Source: Bin127 sp965203505 (GTDB lineage: Bacteria > Chloroflexota > Dehalococcoidia > Lucifugimonadales > Lucifugimonadaceae). From it: DNA of 64,000 nt. The notes beneath the pieces are model-generated. The model searched no databases, was not told the DNA's origin, and saw only the letters and a list, made by a program, of their open reading frames with translations. The translations under genes and the position numbers were made by a program. Positions 54,381 to 62,340 of this stretch are shown here, piece after piece. Position 1 is the stretch's first letter. Each line of letters opens with the position of its first letter. The stretch covers positions 1,364,001-1,428,000 of the forward strand of contig OZ241880.1 of NCBI GenBank assembly GCA_965203505.1, in the 5' to 3' direction.

Positions 54381-55394
54381 ATGACGGTAGATTATCTGGC
54401 GAGACGGATCGGAATGTTCGTGGCGGTGGTTTTTGTCGCCACGTCGTTGAATTTCTTTCTCCCTAGATTCACTGGACAAGATCCAATCGCAACTCGGTTG
54501 GAACTGCTCGCCGCGGAAGGCGTCACAACCCGCGCTGAAGATTACAAAGCCCTCATCGAAACCTACAACGCCAAGTTCGGTCTGGATCGTCCACTAGTCC
54601 TTCAATATCTCAACTATCTCGCATCCGCCGTCCGCTTCGATTTCGGCGAATCCATAACCAAATATCCGACACGCGTTGGCGAGTTGATTAACCAAGCTAT
54701 GCCTTGGTCCATTGGCCTGTTAATCACTTCGACGCTAATAGCATTCGTTGTGGGAACCCTGGGCGGAGCCGTTTTGGCTTGGCAGCATGGCCCCAAAGCG
54801 GCTTTCGAACTCATCCTGCCGCCATTCTTCCTGCTGGCAGCGGTGCCGTACTACCTCTTGGGCTTGATACTGATATGGCTTTTGGCCTTCCAAGCCAAAT
54901 TGCTGCCGTTGGGAGGCGGTTACGGCCCCACGACGCTTCCTGATTGGAGCGATTTCGGTTTTCTCTTCGAGGTTTTCAAGCACTCGCTTTTACCGGCGCT
55001 CTCAATCGTCTTAGCCTCAATCGGTTTTTGGGCACTCGGGATGCGATCGATGATGATCACCATGCAAGGCGAAGACTACATGCTTCAAGCGGAAGCCAAA
55101 GGGTTAACCAAGACGCGATCTTTCTTCCGCTACGCCGTCCGTAACGCCGTTCTCCCTCAGACAACAGCGCTGGCTTTGACCTTGCCGCACGTCGTCTCAG
55201 GTGCGATTTTGGTCGAGCGGATATTTGGTTATCCAGGCGTCGGTAGAGTCCTGTACGAAGCGATTACTGGCTTCGACTACTTCGTCATCCAAGGGGTCGT
55301 GTTCATCATTGTCCTTGCGATCGCCTTCGCTATGCTTGTCATCGACGTGATTTATCCGCTCGTGGATCCCAGAATCAGCTACTCATCGGCATAA
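54381..55394 (+). CDS. ABC-transporter permease, DppB/OppB type
   Basis: 337 residues. The N-terminal membrane helix is followed by FGLDRPLVLQYLNYL and YFDFGES-like RFDFGESITKYP, then membrane spans with RSMMITMQGEDYMLQAEAKGLTKTRSFFRYAVRNAV, the EAA-type coupling loop (in part: DYMLQAEAKGL), and the closing ILVERIFGYPGVGRVLYEAI. It forms the membrane channel with the next gene product. The ATG starts 157 bases after the binding-protein stop. Confidence 0.92.
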   Translation: MTVDYLARRIGMFVAVVFVATSLNFFLPRFTGQDPIATRLELLAAEGVTTRAEDYKALIETYNAKFGLDRPLVLQYLNYLASAVRFDFGESITKYPTRVGELINQAMPWSIGLLITSTLIAFVVGTLGGAVLAWQHGPKAAFELILPPFFLLAAVPYYLLGLILIWLLAFQAKLLPLGGGYGPTTLPDWSDFGFLFEVFKHSLLPALSIVLASIGFWALGMRSMMITMQGEDYMLQAEAKGLTKTRSFFRYAVRNAVLPQTTALALTLPHVVSGAILVERIFGYPGVGRVLYEAITGFDYFVIQGVVFIIVLAIAFAMLVIDVIYPLVDPRISYSSA

Positions 55395-55399
55395 ACGCG

Positions 55400-56404
55400 A
55401 TGGCGACGACAGCATCAACAGAGCCGCTGGCACCGTCCGACGGCGGAGCAACCGAAACGCTGAACCAAGTAGCCGGCGTGTGGCGCTACATGAAGCGAAA
55501 CCCTTCGATCATCGCCGGCTTCGTGCTCCTAGGAGTGATCGTTCTTTTCTGGGTTTTCGGCACTGTAACGACGGCTCCTGAAGACGCGAATGACCTCGCT
55601 TTCGCACCGCCCAACAAGCGGCCATCATTCGAAAACCCTCATCCCTGTTACGCCTCCGAAAACCCGCGAGAACTCTGTTTCGCTTACGACAACGAAAAGC
55701 GCCAGCATCTACTTGGCACCGATCGCCTAGGCAAAGACATCCTGGCGTCCTTTTCTCAAGGCATCCCGCAAACAGTCATGATCGGGCTCATCGCAGGATC
55801 GTTGGGAACCGTCGTGGGCACGCTTCTAGCCTTTGTCGCCGGTTACTACGGCGGCATCCTAGACGCGGTGATCCGCTTCATCGTCGACACGTTGCAAACC
55901 ATCCCCGGCATTCTGATTCTGATCATCATAACGATCGTGTGGCGCGAAGTTGGCGGCGGCGAGATGACATTCATCCAACTTGCCTTGATCATCGCTATGC
56001 TCGCGTGGCTCGGACCTACCCGAGTCGTCAGATCACAAGTCCTCGTCATGAAGCAGCGCTCCTATGTCGAGATGGCTCGACTTTCTGGAATGAACGGTCC
56101 AGAGGTCATCGTCAAAGAGATGATGCCGAATCTGATGCCCTTCATCGTCGCGAACTTCGTTCTTGCCGTCTCATCAGCGATTTTGGCCTCGATCGGACTA
56201 GAGGCGCTCGGCCTTGGCGACTTCAGTTCAAACACCTTGGGCATGATGATTTACCACAACATCTGGTACGGATCCCTCGTCAACGGATGGTGGTGGTGGT
56301 GGTCGCCCCCGATCGTAGTCATCGTCATTCTTTTCATCGGCCTGTTCATGCTCTCCCGTGGAATGGACGAGTGGGCGAATCCGCGCCTGCGAAGGCGGTT
56401 CTAG
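55400..56404 (+). CDS. ABC-transporter permease, DppC/OppC type
   Basis: 334 residues. After an N-terminal cytoplasmic stretch and first membrane span comes a long periplasmic segment with YDNEKRQHLLGTDRLGKDILASF, the DppC-type signature (LGTDxLGxD). The coupling loop RSQVLVMKQRSYVEMARLSGMNGPEVIVKEMMPN is typical (in part: SYVEMARLSGM). It starts 5 bases after the DppB stop, and the stop abuts the next TTG start. Confidence 0.92.
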   Translation: MATTASTEPLAPSDGGATETLNQVAGVWRYMKRNPSIIAGFVLLGVIVLFWVFGTVTTAPEDANDLAFAPPNKRPSFENPHPCYASENPRELCFAYDNEKRQHLLGTDRLGKDILASFSQGIPQTVMIGLIAGSLGTVVGTLLAFVAGYYGGILDAVIRFIVDTLQTIPGILILIIITIVWREVGGGEMTFIQLALIIAMLAWLGPTRVVRSQVLVMKQRSYVEMARLSGMNGPEVIVKEMMPNLMPFIVANFVLAVSSAILASIGLEALGLGDFSSNTLGMMIYHNIWYGSLVNGWWWWWSPPIVVIVILFIGLFMLSRGMDEWANPRLRRRF

Positions 56405-57508
56405 TTGGCACTCGAAACATCCACGACCAGCTCCGTGGCAAGTCTCGAGCGATCGCGCCGCTCTGAGTTGCCGACGACGGTCGACGAACTTCGCAGTTTG
56501 GGCAAAGGCGAGTCATCCTTTCCCGCCATCGACGTCAAAAACCTGAAGGTCTACTACGATTCCGAAGCGGGAACCGTGAAGGCGGTAGACGACGTCAGCT
56601 TCGCCCTGCAACAAGGCGAACGGCTCGCCCTCGTCGGCGAATCTGGCTGCGGGAAAACAACCCTCGGCATGGCGTTGATGAAGCTGACCAAAGCGCCGGG
56701 CTACATCGATGGAGGACAGATCCTGCTCGACGGCAGGGATCTAGTTCCCCTTAACGACGAAGAGATGCGCCTCGCCCGACTCGCAGAAATCGCATTAGTT
56801 ACTCAATCGGCGATGAATGCCCTCAACCCAGTGATGCGCATCGAGGACCAGATCTTCGATGGCCTTATTGACCATGGCATCAAAGACTCGAAAGAAAATC
56901 TACGCAATCACGTATACGACCTCCTCCGACGCGTCGGACTCCGGGAAAACGTCGGCAAGATGTACCCGCATGAGTTGAGCGGCGGTATGAAGCAACGCGT
57001 CGCGATCGCCACGGGCACGAGCATGAACCCCAAGGTTATCGTCGCCGACGAACCTACCAGCGCTCTTGACGTAGTCGTCCAACGCCAAGTCATGATGACC
57101 CTCAGCAGAGTACAGCGCGACACCGGTGCCGCGGTGATCCTCATCGGCCACGACATGGGTCTCGTTGCGCAATTCGCAGACCGCATCGGCGTGATGTACG
57201 CCGGAAAACTCGTCGACATCGGCTCTGTCCAACAAATCATCGAGGAACCGAAACACCCTTACACCAAGCTGCTCATCAACAGCGTCCCCGATCTCGAAGA
57301 AAAACGCGAGCGCCTGACTGGCATCCCGGGCATACCGCCACCTCTGGTTGATCTCCCACCCGGATGCGTGTTCGCACCGAGATGCCCATCAGTCGAAGAC
57401 GTCTGCAACGAACTTCAACCCGGAGACATCGACGTGGGTGACAATCGCCACGTCATGTGCCACCTTTTCGACCCCGATGTAACCATGGCGGGAAGTGAAG
57501 TTGGCTAA
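56405..57508 (+). CDS. ABC-transporter ATPase, DppD/OppD type
   Basis: 367 residues from a TTG directly after the permease stop. An N-terminal extension of about 40 residues precedes the ABC domain: Walker A GESGCGKT (78-85), signature LSGGMKQRV, Walker B VIVADEPTSALD and the switch His in LIGHDMGL. The C-terminal oligopeptide-dimerisation domain has PPGCVFAPRCPSVEDVC, with a later Cys, matching the 4Fe-4S motif seen in DppD-type ATPases. It pairs with the next gene product. Confidence 0.93.
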   Translation: MALETSTTSSVASLERSRRSELPTTVDELRSLGKGESSFPAIDVKNLKVYYDSEAGTVKAVDDVSFALQQGERLALVGESGCGKTTLGMALMKLTKAPGYIDGGQILLDGRDLVPLNDEEMRLARLAEIALVTQSAMNALNPVMRIEDQIFDGLIDHGIKDSKENLRNHVYDLLRRVGLRENVGKMYPHELSGGMKQRVAIATGTSMNPKVIVADEPTSALDVVVQRQVMMTLSRVQRDTGAAVILIGHDMGLVAQFADRIGVMYAGKLVDIGSVQQIIEEPKHPYTKLLINSVPDLEEKRERLTGIPGIPPPLVDLPPGCVFAPRCPSVEDVCNELQPGDIDVGDNRHVMCHLFDPDVTMAGSEVG

Positions 57509-58505
57509 TCTCCTCGAACTCCAGAACGTCACCAAAGTCTTCGGCGGCGCTCTATTCAATCGTTCCAACGTCACCGTAGCGGTCGATGACGTCACATTCG
57601 CCATCTCGTCAGACCGCCCTTCAATCACCGCCGTGGCAGGGGAGAGCGGCAGCGGCAAGACCACCTTGGCAAGACTCCTCTTGGGTGTCATCAAACCCAC
57701 ATTCGGCAACGTCATCTACGACAGTCAAGATGTTTCGAGAATGTCCGGCAACGAGCGCCGAAACTTCCGTCGCGAAGTCCAACCGATCTTCCAAGACCCG
57801 TTCGAGGTCTACAACCCTTTCTACAAGGCTGACCATCTCCTCCACGTAGCGATCGAGAAATTCGGACTCGCCAGTTCTCGAGATGAGCGAATCCATCTGA
57901 TCCGAGAAGCACTGGAGACCGTTGGCCTCCGTCCCGACGAGATGTTGGGGCGGTATCCCCACCAACTGAGCGGCGGGCAACGGCAACGCATGATGGTAGC
58001 GAGGGCGTTGCTGCTAAAGCCGCGCATCATTCTCGCCGACGAACCGGTGTCTATGGTCGATGCCTCGCTCCGTGCCACGATCCTCGAATCAATCCGCACG
58101 CTGAACCGCGATCTTGGCATCTCAGTCGTCTACGTGACACATGACCTGACAACGGCGTACCAGATCTGCGACGACATCCTCGTAATGTACAAGGGTTCGG
58201 TGGTCGAGCAGGGCAGTGTCGAACGCGTCATCAGAGACCCGAAACATCCTTACACTCGTTTGCTCGTCGAATCGATCCCGCAGATGCGAACCGACCGCGG
58301 ATGGGAAGATGGTGCCGAGGACCTCATGTCGATCGATGAATCGGGTGTTACGACCGGTTGCAAGTTTGCGGACCGTTGCCCTCAGGTCATGGACAGATGC
58401 CACGACGCACACCCAACGGCCTATCGCATCAATGAAGACCGCGTCGCCAGTTGCTACCTATACGACGAACTCCCCATCGTTTCCAACACCGCCGTCGCTG
58501 GATAA
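57495..58505 (+). CDS. ABC-transporter ATPase, DppF/OppF type
   Basis: 336 residues. The GTG start at 57495 overlaps the DppD gene by 14 bases; a TTG at 57501 is an alternative. ABC motifs: Walker A GESGSGKT (49-56), LSGGQRQRMMVARAL, Walker B IILADEPVSMVD and VTHDL. The C-terminal Cys set TGCKFADRCPQVMDRC plus a later Cys matches the dipeptide-ATPase 4Fe-4S motif. Last transporter gene; the sulfatase follows after 11 bases, so they share an operon. Confidence 0.93.
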   Translation: MKLANLLELQNVTKVFGGALFNRSNVTVAVDDVTFAISSDRPSITAVAGESGSGKTTLARLLLGVIKPTFGNVIYDSQDVSRMSGNERRNFRREVQPIFQDPFEVYNPFYKADHLLHVAIEKFGLASSRDERIHLIREALETVGLRPDEMLGRYPHQLSGGQRQRMMVARALLLKPRIILADEPVSMVDASLRATILESIRTLNRDLGISVVYVTHDLTTAYQICDDILVMYKGSVVEQGSVERVIRDPKHPYTRLLVESIPQMRTDRGWEDGAEDLMSIDESGVTTGCKFADRCPQVMDRCHDAHPTAYRINEDRVASCYLYDELPIVSNTAVAG

Positions 58506-58516
58506 GCCAAGTCACC

Positions 58517-60046
58517 ATGCCAACCAATTCACCCCCCAACATCGTCTACATCCAGTCCGACCAACACAATCCCGCGGTAATCGGTGCCTACGGGGATCAA
58601 GTTGTCGAGACGCCTAATCTCGACCGATTGGCCGCCAACGGAGCAATTTTCACCGGCGCATACTGCGGATCACCCATTTGTGTCCCTTCCCGGACGGCTC
58701 TCGTAACCGGCCGATACCCATACGAAACCGAGGTCTGGACGAACGACCAGATACTCAGTTCGGCAGTCCCCACCTACGCCCACTCATTGGGCGCTGCCGG
58801 TTATGACCCCGTGCAGATCGGCCGCATGCACTTCAACGGGATGGACCAGCTACATGGGTTCTCGCGACGGTACGTCGGAGATCACAGCCCCAACTATCCG
58901 GGCAGCCCTCGACCCGTCGACCACGGTCAATTGCATGGCACCGCCGGTCCCGCTCGCGTGAGTCTGGAGGCATCGGGCAGGGGACAGAGCGCGTACGAAG
59001 TTCACGACGAATACGTGACGCAATCCGCAGTCGATTACATCAACAACAAAGGCATCACCCGACGCTCCGGTCTCGACGACTCCCCACTCTGCCTATCCAT
59101 CGGCCTCATGCTCCCCCACCAACCCTTCGTCGCCCGCGCCGCCGACTACGACAAATACGACGGACGCGTCCCCATGCCGACCGTCCCAGCCGAACCCATC
59201 GAGGACTGCCACCCATACATCCAGTGGTGGCGAGAACGCACCGGCATCGTCGAAGTCACCGACGAAGAAATCATGCGCTCCCGCATCGCGTATTGGGCTT
59301 TGTGTGACCGTACGGATCAACTGATCGGCGAGATCCTCGACGCCCTCGACGCCAACGGATACATGGACAACACCATCATCATCTACACCTCCGACCACGG
59401 CGAGCAAGTCGGCGAGCACGGCCTGTGGTGGAAACAGACCTTCTACGAAGACTCATCCCGCGTACCAGCCATCGTTTCATGGCCCGGACACCTCGACCAA
59501 GGACGCGTCATCGACACCCCAATCGACCAGTTCGACCTAGCCGCAACCATGCTAGAAGCCGGCGGCGCACAACCCCTGCCTCGATCCCACGGAATGAGCG
59601 TCATCGACCTCATCAACAATCCCGAATCCACAGAATGGAAAGACGCCGTCTTCAGCGAATACTGCATGAACGACTCCGCCGTCGGCTCCGGCATCTCCGC
59701 CAACCTCGGCGGCGCAGACGTCCACGCCCGCCCCGGCGGCGTCCAAAACCGCATGATCCGATCCGGCAACTGGAAACTCAACTACTACCACGGTTTCGAA
59801 CCCCAACTCTTCAACCTAGCCGAAGACCCCCACGAACTACACGACCGCGCCCAAGACCCCAGTTGCAAACCCATCCGCGACGAACTCACCCACCGCATCC
59901 TAGACGGCTGGGACCCAAACCACATCGCCGCCAGAATGCGCATCCTCAAATCCGAACAAGAACTCATGGAGCAGTGGGCCAAAAACATCGACCCACCCGA
60001 TTCACTCAGATGGGACCTCCGTCCCGAGATGGATTATCTGGACTAA
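58517..60046 (+). CDS. Type I sulfatase, choline-sulfatase/arylsulfatase-like
   Basis: 509 residues from the ATG at 58517. The formylglycine motif is C55-VPSR (ICVPSRTALVTG), with metal residues in QSDQH and SDHGEQVGEHGLW. MLPHQPF and the final PPDSLRWDLRPEMDYLD segment fit choline-sulfatase-like enzymes. It hydrolyses sulfate esters after Cys is oxidised to formylglycine; no signal peptide is seen, so it probably acts in the cytoplasm on an imported substrate. From about 59090 on, codon choice becomes strikingly C-rich. The 3' end overlaps the leftward gene at 60006 by 41 bases. Confidence 0.9.
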   Translation: MPTNSPPNIVYIQSDQHNPAVIGAYGDQVVETPNLDRLAANGAIFTGAYCGSPICVPSRTALVTGRYPYETEVWTNDQILSSAVPTYAHSLGAAGYDPVQIGRMHFNGMDQLHGFSRRYVGDHSPNYPGSPRPVDHGQLHGTAGPARVSLEASGRGQSAYEVHDEYVTQSAVDYINNKGITRRSGLDDSPLCLSIGLMLPHQPFVARAADYDKYDGRVPMPTVPAEPIEDCHPYIQWWRERTGIVEVTDEEIMRSRIAYWALCDRTDQLIGEILDALDANGYMDNTIIIYTSDHGEQVGEHGLWWKQTFYEDSSRVPAIVSWPGHLDQGRVIDTPIDQFDLAATMLEAGGAQPLPRSHGMSVIDLINNPESTEWKDAVFSEYCMNDSAVGSGISANLGGADVHARPGGVQNRMIRSGNWKLNYYHGFEPQLFNLAEDPHELHDRAQDPSCKPIRDELTHRILDGWDPNHIAARMRILKSEQELMEQWAKNIDPPDSLRWDLRPEMDYLD

Positions 60047-61232
60047 TTGGGGGTGACGGACCGGGGGATTCGGCCGCGCTGTTAGTCGCAAAACTGCGGC
60101 ATCCCCAGATCGCCAAAGCGAACAGACCTGAGCCGATCGCGCCGTAGACCAGAATGGCAAACCAGTATGTCCACAGCCAGTGCCGGAGCAGAGCGCTTAG
60201 GGATACGGCGTATACATACTGGGGTTCGCCTGCGATCACGGCAAGACGGTGGTCATTGACCAGTAGCGCGGAAGGGAATGCGTAGACAAAAAGCATCAAA
60301 TTAACTGCCACGAACGCACATACGGCGACAAACAAAGATGTCGATGATCGCAACGTACTCGCGTTGCCCCGATGCCGAAATGTGGAAATGAGGGCCAACG
60401 AGCAAAAATACGAGAGGCTGATGGCGATCGCAGCGTCGCGGACGATATCGACTCTGGCCGAATACGTCCAGGTACCACCCAACAAAAATTTTCCGATCGA
60501 ATCGTACTCGAGGTTGAATAATTGAATTGCCAACAGTTGCCAATCAAGCTTCGCCGCGAGTCCCAACGCGATTGCTGCCGCTGAAACAGCGACGCCGTTG
60601 AACAACAATCTGGATGGAGCTGAGGCATTTCGGGCCGCGGATGCCATCGAGAGTCCTACGGCACTTCCCAGCAACGCGATGATCAATGGGACGCTGGCAA
60701 AAAACCATGCTGTGTGGCGCGTTCGCCAGTGTGAAGGCGCGTTGCGGTGTTTGTTGTAGAGATGCACACAGTATTCCGGCACATGCGATTCGATCGCGAA
60801 ACCTGTTGAGAAATCAACCTTCTCGGGAACGGTAACTAGCGTTCGTATACAATCCTCCAGGTTGCCTGATTCTAGAGCAACACCGCTATCTCCCTCTGGC
60901 TCTCTGAGATTCTGGAATGAAGGGTCAAGATCTGAGACGAAATAAAAGCGGGCCACCAGCAGCGATACAGCGACTAACAACACAATGATCGCTGCCAACC
61001 TGTGGGACGCAACAGCCGCAAGAATGGTACCGCGATTTCTCCCGCTAACCTTCATCGATTCGTTCACTGCATTGCCTTCATCGTCGATCGCTGACTCAAT
61101 CGGTGAATTCAAGCGAGGATCGAGTAGTTCCCGACTCTTCAGAGGTTGTCGATCACGGGACGCAGAAAATCCTGCACGAGCGGATACGTAACAGCGATAT
61201 GCGAGCCATACCGTCAAACAAATGCTTGACAC
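60006..61232 (-). CDS. Membrane protein, C-terminal part of a permease-derived fusion interrupted by TAG
   Basis: 408 codons beginning with GTG immediately after, and in frame with, the TAG of the gene at 61233. The first ~25 residues continue the last permease helix, so this is the downstream half of one ancestral gene. The rest has a membrane span (about 70-93), a soluble segment with YNKHRNAPSHWR, and further spans to about 385. It matches the C-terminal half of the gene at 62300 (HRNAP, RDxAIA, RHWLWTYWFA motifs). The last ~13 residues are encoded antisense to the sulfatase end. Whether it is expressed separately is unknown. Confidence 0.6.
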   Translation of the reverse strand: MSSICLTVWLAYRCYVSARAGFSASRDRQPLKSRELLDPRLNSPIESAIDDEGNAVNESMKVSGRNRGTILAAVASHRLAAIIVLLVAVSLLVARFYFVSDLDPSFQNLREPEGDSGVALESGNLEDCIRTLVTVPEKVDFSTGFAIESHVPEYCVHLYNKHRNAPSHWRTRHTAWFFASVPLIIALLGSAVGLSMASAARNASAPSRLLFNGVAVSAAAIALGLAAKLDWQLLAIQLFNLEYDSIGKFLLGGTWTYSARVDIVRDAAIAISLSYFCSLALISTFRHRGNASTLRSSTSLFVAVCAFVAVNLMLFVYAFPSALLVNDHRLAVIAGEPQYVYAVSLSALLRHWLWTYWFAILVYGAIGSGLFALAIWGCRSFATNSAAESPGPSPPISPDNPSRDGGPI

Positions 61233-62075
61233 CTAGACCGCCGTCGATGTGATGTGCGTTACCCAATATGCGGATTGGCCGTAGTTACGTTCATCTGCAG
61301 CGATGCTGACCCAAGAGAGATGCGGTACGCCAAAGCTAATCAATGTAGCGGATTTGAACGTTAACAACAGGCTAGATACTGCCGACAAAGAAATCCATGG
61401 CTCTAGACCGTGAAGTTGAGCGGTTAAATACCGAGAGTTCAGCCTTCCATAGCTTCTGAGGTGCATCTTGGCTAGTCGGCCGATAGGCAGAGCCGATCGC
61501 AGGTAGAAGGCGAGCCCAATGACCACAGTTGTCAACAGAATCGACAAGGTCGTCAAGGCCGCCAAGTTAACAATGCGATAGGAGTTTTGCTCGTCCCAAA
61601 AACGCTCTTCCCAAAAATACAAGGTCGTCAAACCAAATGGATAGTTGACCGAGAACAGAGCCGGGGGGATGAGAATGAAAGCCAATAACCCGTAAGCCAC
61701 GAGGCACCGTCGGAGCGGTAGGCTACTGATGTAGATTGTCACTAGTGTGCCGAGAACGACGCCAAGAAAAACGCTGATGCCTACGAGCGATAGCGAATCG
61801 CGAGCCCCGTGCAACCACAGCGACAGCACATCTCTGCCCAACATGTCAGTGCCTAAGACGTAGAGTCTGGACGCGTCATCGATTCCGTCACCCGTCGCAG
61901 ACAATGGTGGCGAATGACGATCTCTGATACTGTAGTCGGCCGGATCAAACGGCGCAACCCACGGTCCAAACATGCCAGCCAGAATGTAGACAGCAATGAT
62001 CGCGGCCGGTATCGCTTGGTAGCCTCTGAGTGCACGGAGAACGTTGCGAAAGGGGATTCCAGCTGGTTCGCTCAT
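61233..62075 (-). CDS. DppC-like permease domain ending at an in-frame TAG
   Basis: 280 residues. The N-terminus is DppC-like: a membrane span, PFDPADYSIRDRHSPP, then LGTDMLGRDVLSLWLHGARDSLSLVG. The region near the C-terminus (LISFGVPHLSWVSIAADERNYGQSAYW, in part) matches the closing part of DppC before its last helix. The TAG falls within that last helix, and the frame continues as the 408-codon gene. The EAA-type coupling loop is poorly conserved. No partner ATPase or binding protein is adjacent, so a working importer is doubtful. Confidence 0.65.
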   Translation of the reverse strand: MSEPAGIPFRNVLRALRGYQAIPAAIIAVYILAGMFGPWVAPFDPADYSIRDRHSPPLSATGDGIDDASRLYVLGTDMLGRDVLSLWLHGARDSLSLVGISVFLGVVLGTLVTIYISSLPLRRCLVAYGLLAFILIPPALFSVNYPFGLTTLYFWEERFWDEQNSYRIVNLAALTTLSILLTTVVIGLAFYLRSALPIGRLAKMHLRSYGRLNSRYLTAQLHGLEPWISLSAVSSLLLTFKSATLISFGVPHLSWVSIAADERNYGQSAYWVTHITSTAV

Positions 62076-62211
62076 CGTGTCAAAATCCTAATCCATTGCG
62101 GACAACTTAAGTGGCCACGATTGATGGCGCCACGAATGACGTCCGATTGAAGTGAGTCTCAGTTTCGGAATAATCCGAATGCCGCAGGTTCGGACCCCAT
62201 CGGTCGGCGCT

Positions 62212-62340
62212 GGACCACATTGCGAAACGGATGGGATTCTGAAGCGCGAGCACGAGTTGATGTAGCAGTGGGCGAAGAATATCGACCCGCCCGATTCGCT
62301 CAGATGGGATCTGCGTCCCGAGATGGACTATCTGGACTGA
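62212..62340 (+). pseudogene. Decayed 3' end of a sulfatase gene
   Basis: The DNA encodes the same C-terminus as the sulfatase at 58517: HIA-RM, then ILK-E-ELM, then QWAKNIDPPDSLRWDLRPEM and YLD. A one-base deletion lies between RMG and ILK, and GAG of MEQW has become TAG. Only about 43 codons remain. It lies convergent to the leftward gene at 62300, just as the intact sulfatase lies against the gene at 60006, so both junctions stem from one duplication. Confidence 0.8.

Noticed and set aside
60006..60050. Shared C-terminal residues of the two membrane proteins as evidence of a conserved domain
   Set aside because: That match is explained by antisense overlap with the sulfatase 3' end, not by a functional tail.
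59425..60147. Long Arg/Pro-rich open frame overlapping the sulfatase on the same strand
   Set aside because: Its composition (runs of Arg, Pro, His) is that of an out-of-frame reading of C-rich codons; the sulfatase frame has all catalytic motifs.
61233..61235. TAG as a pyrrolysine codon
   Set aside because: No pyrrolysine genes are visible and the protein is a permease-type membrane protein with no known Pyl use; a nonsense change or sequence error is simpler.
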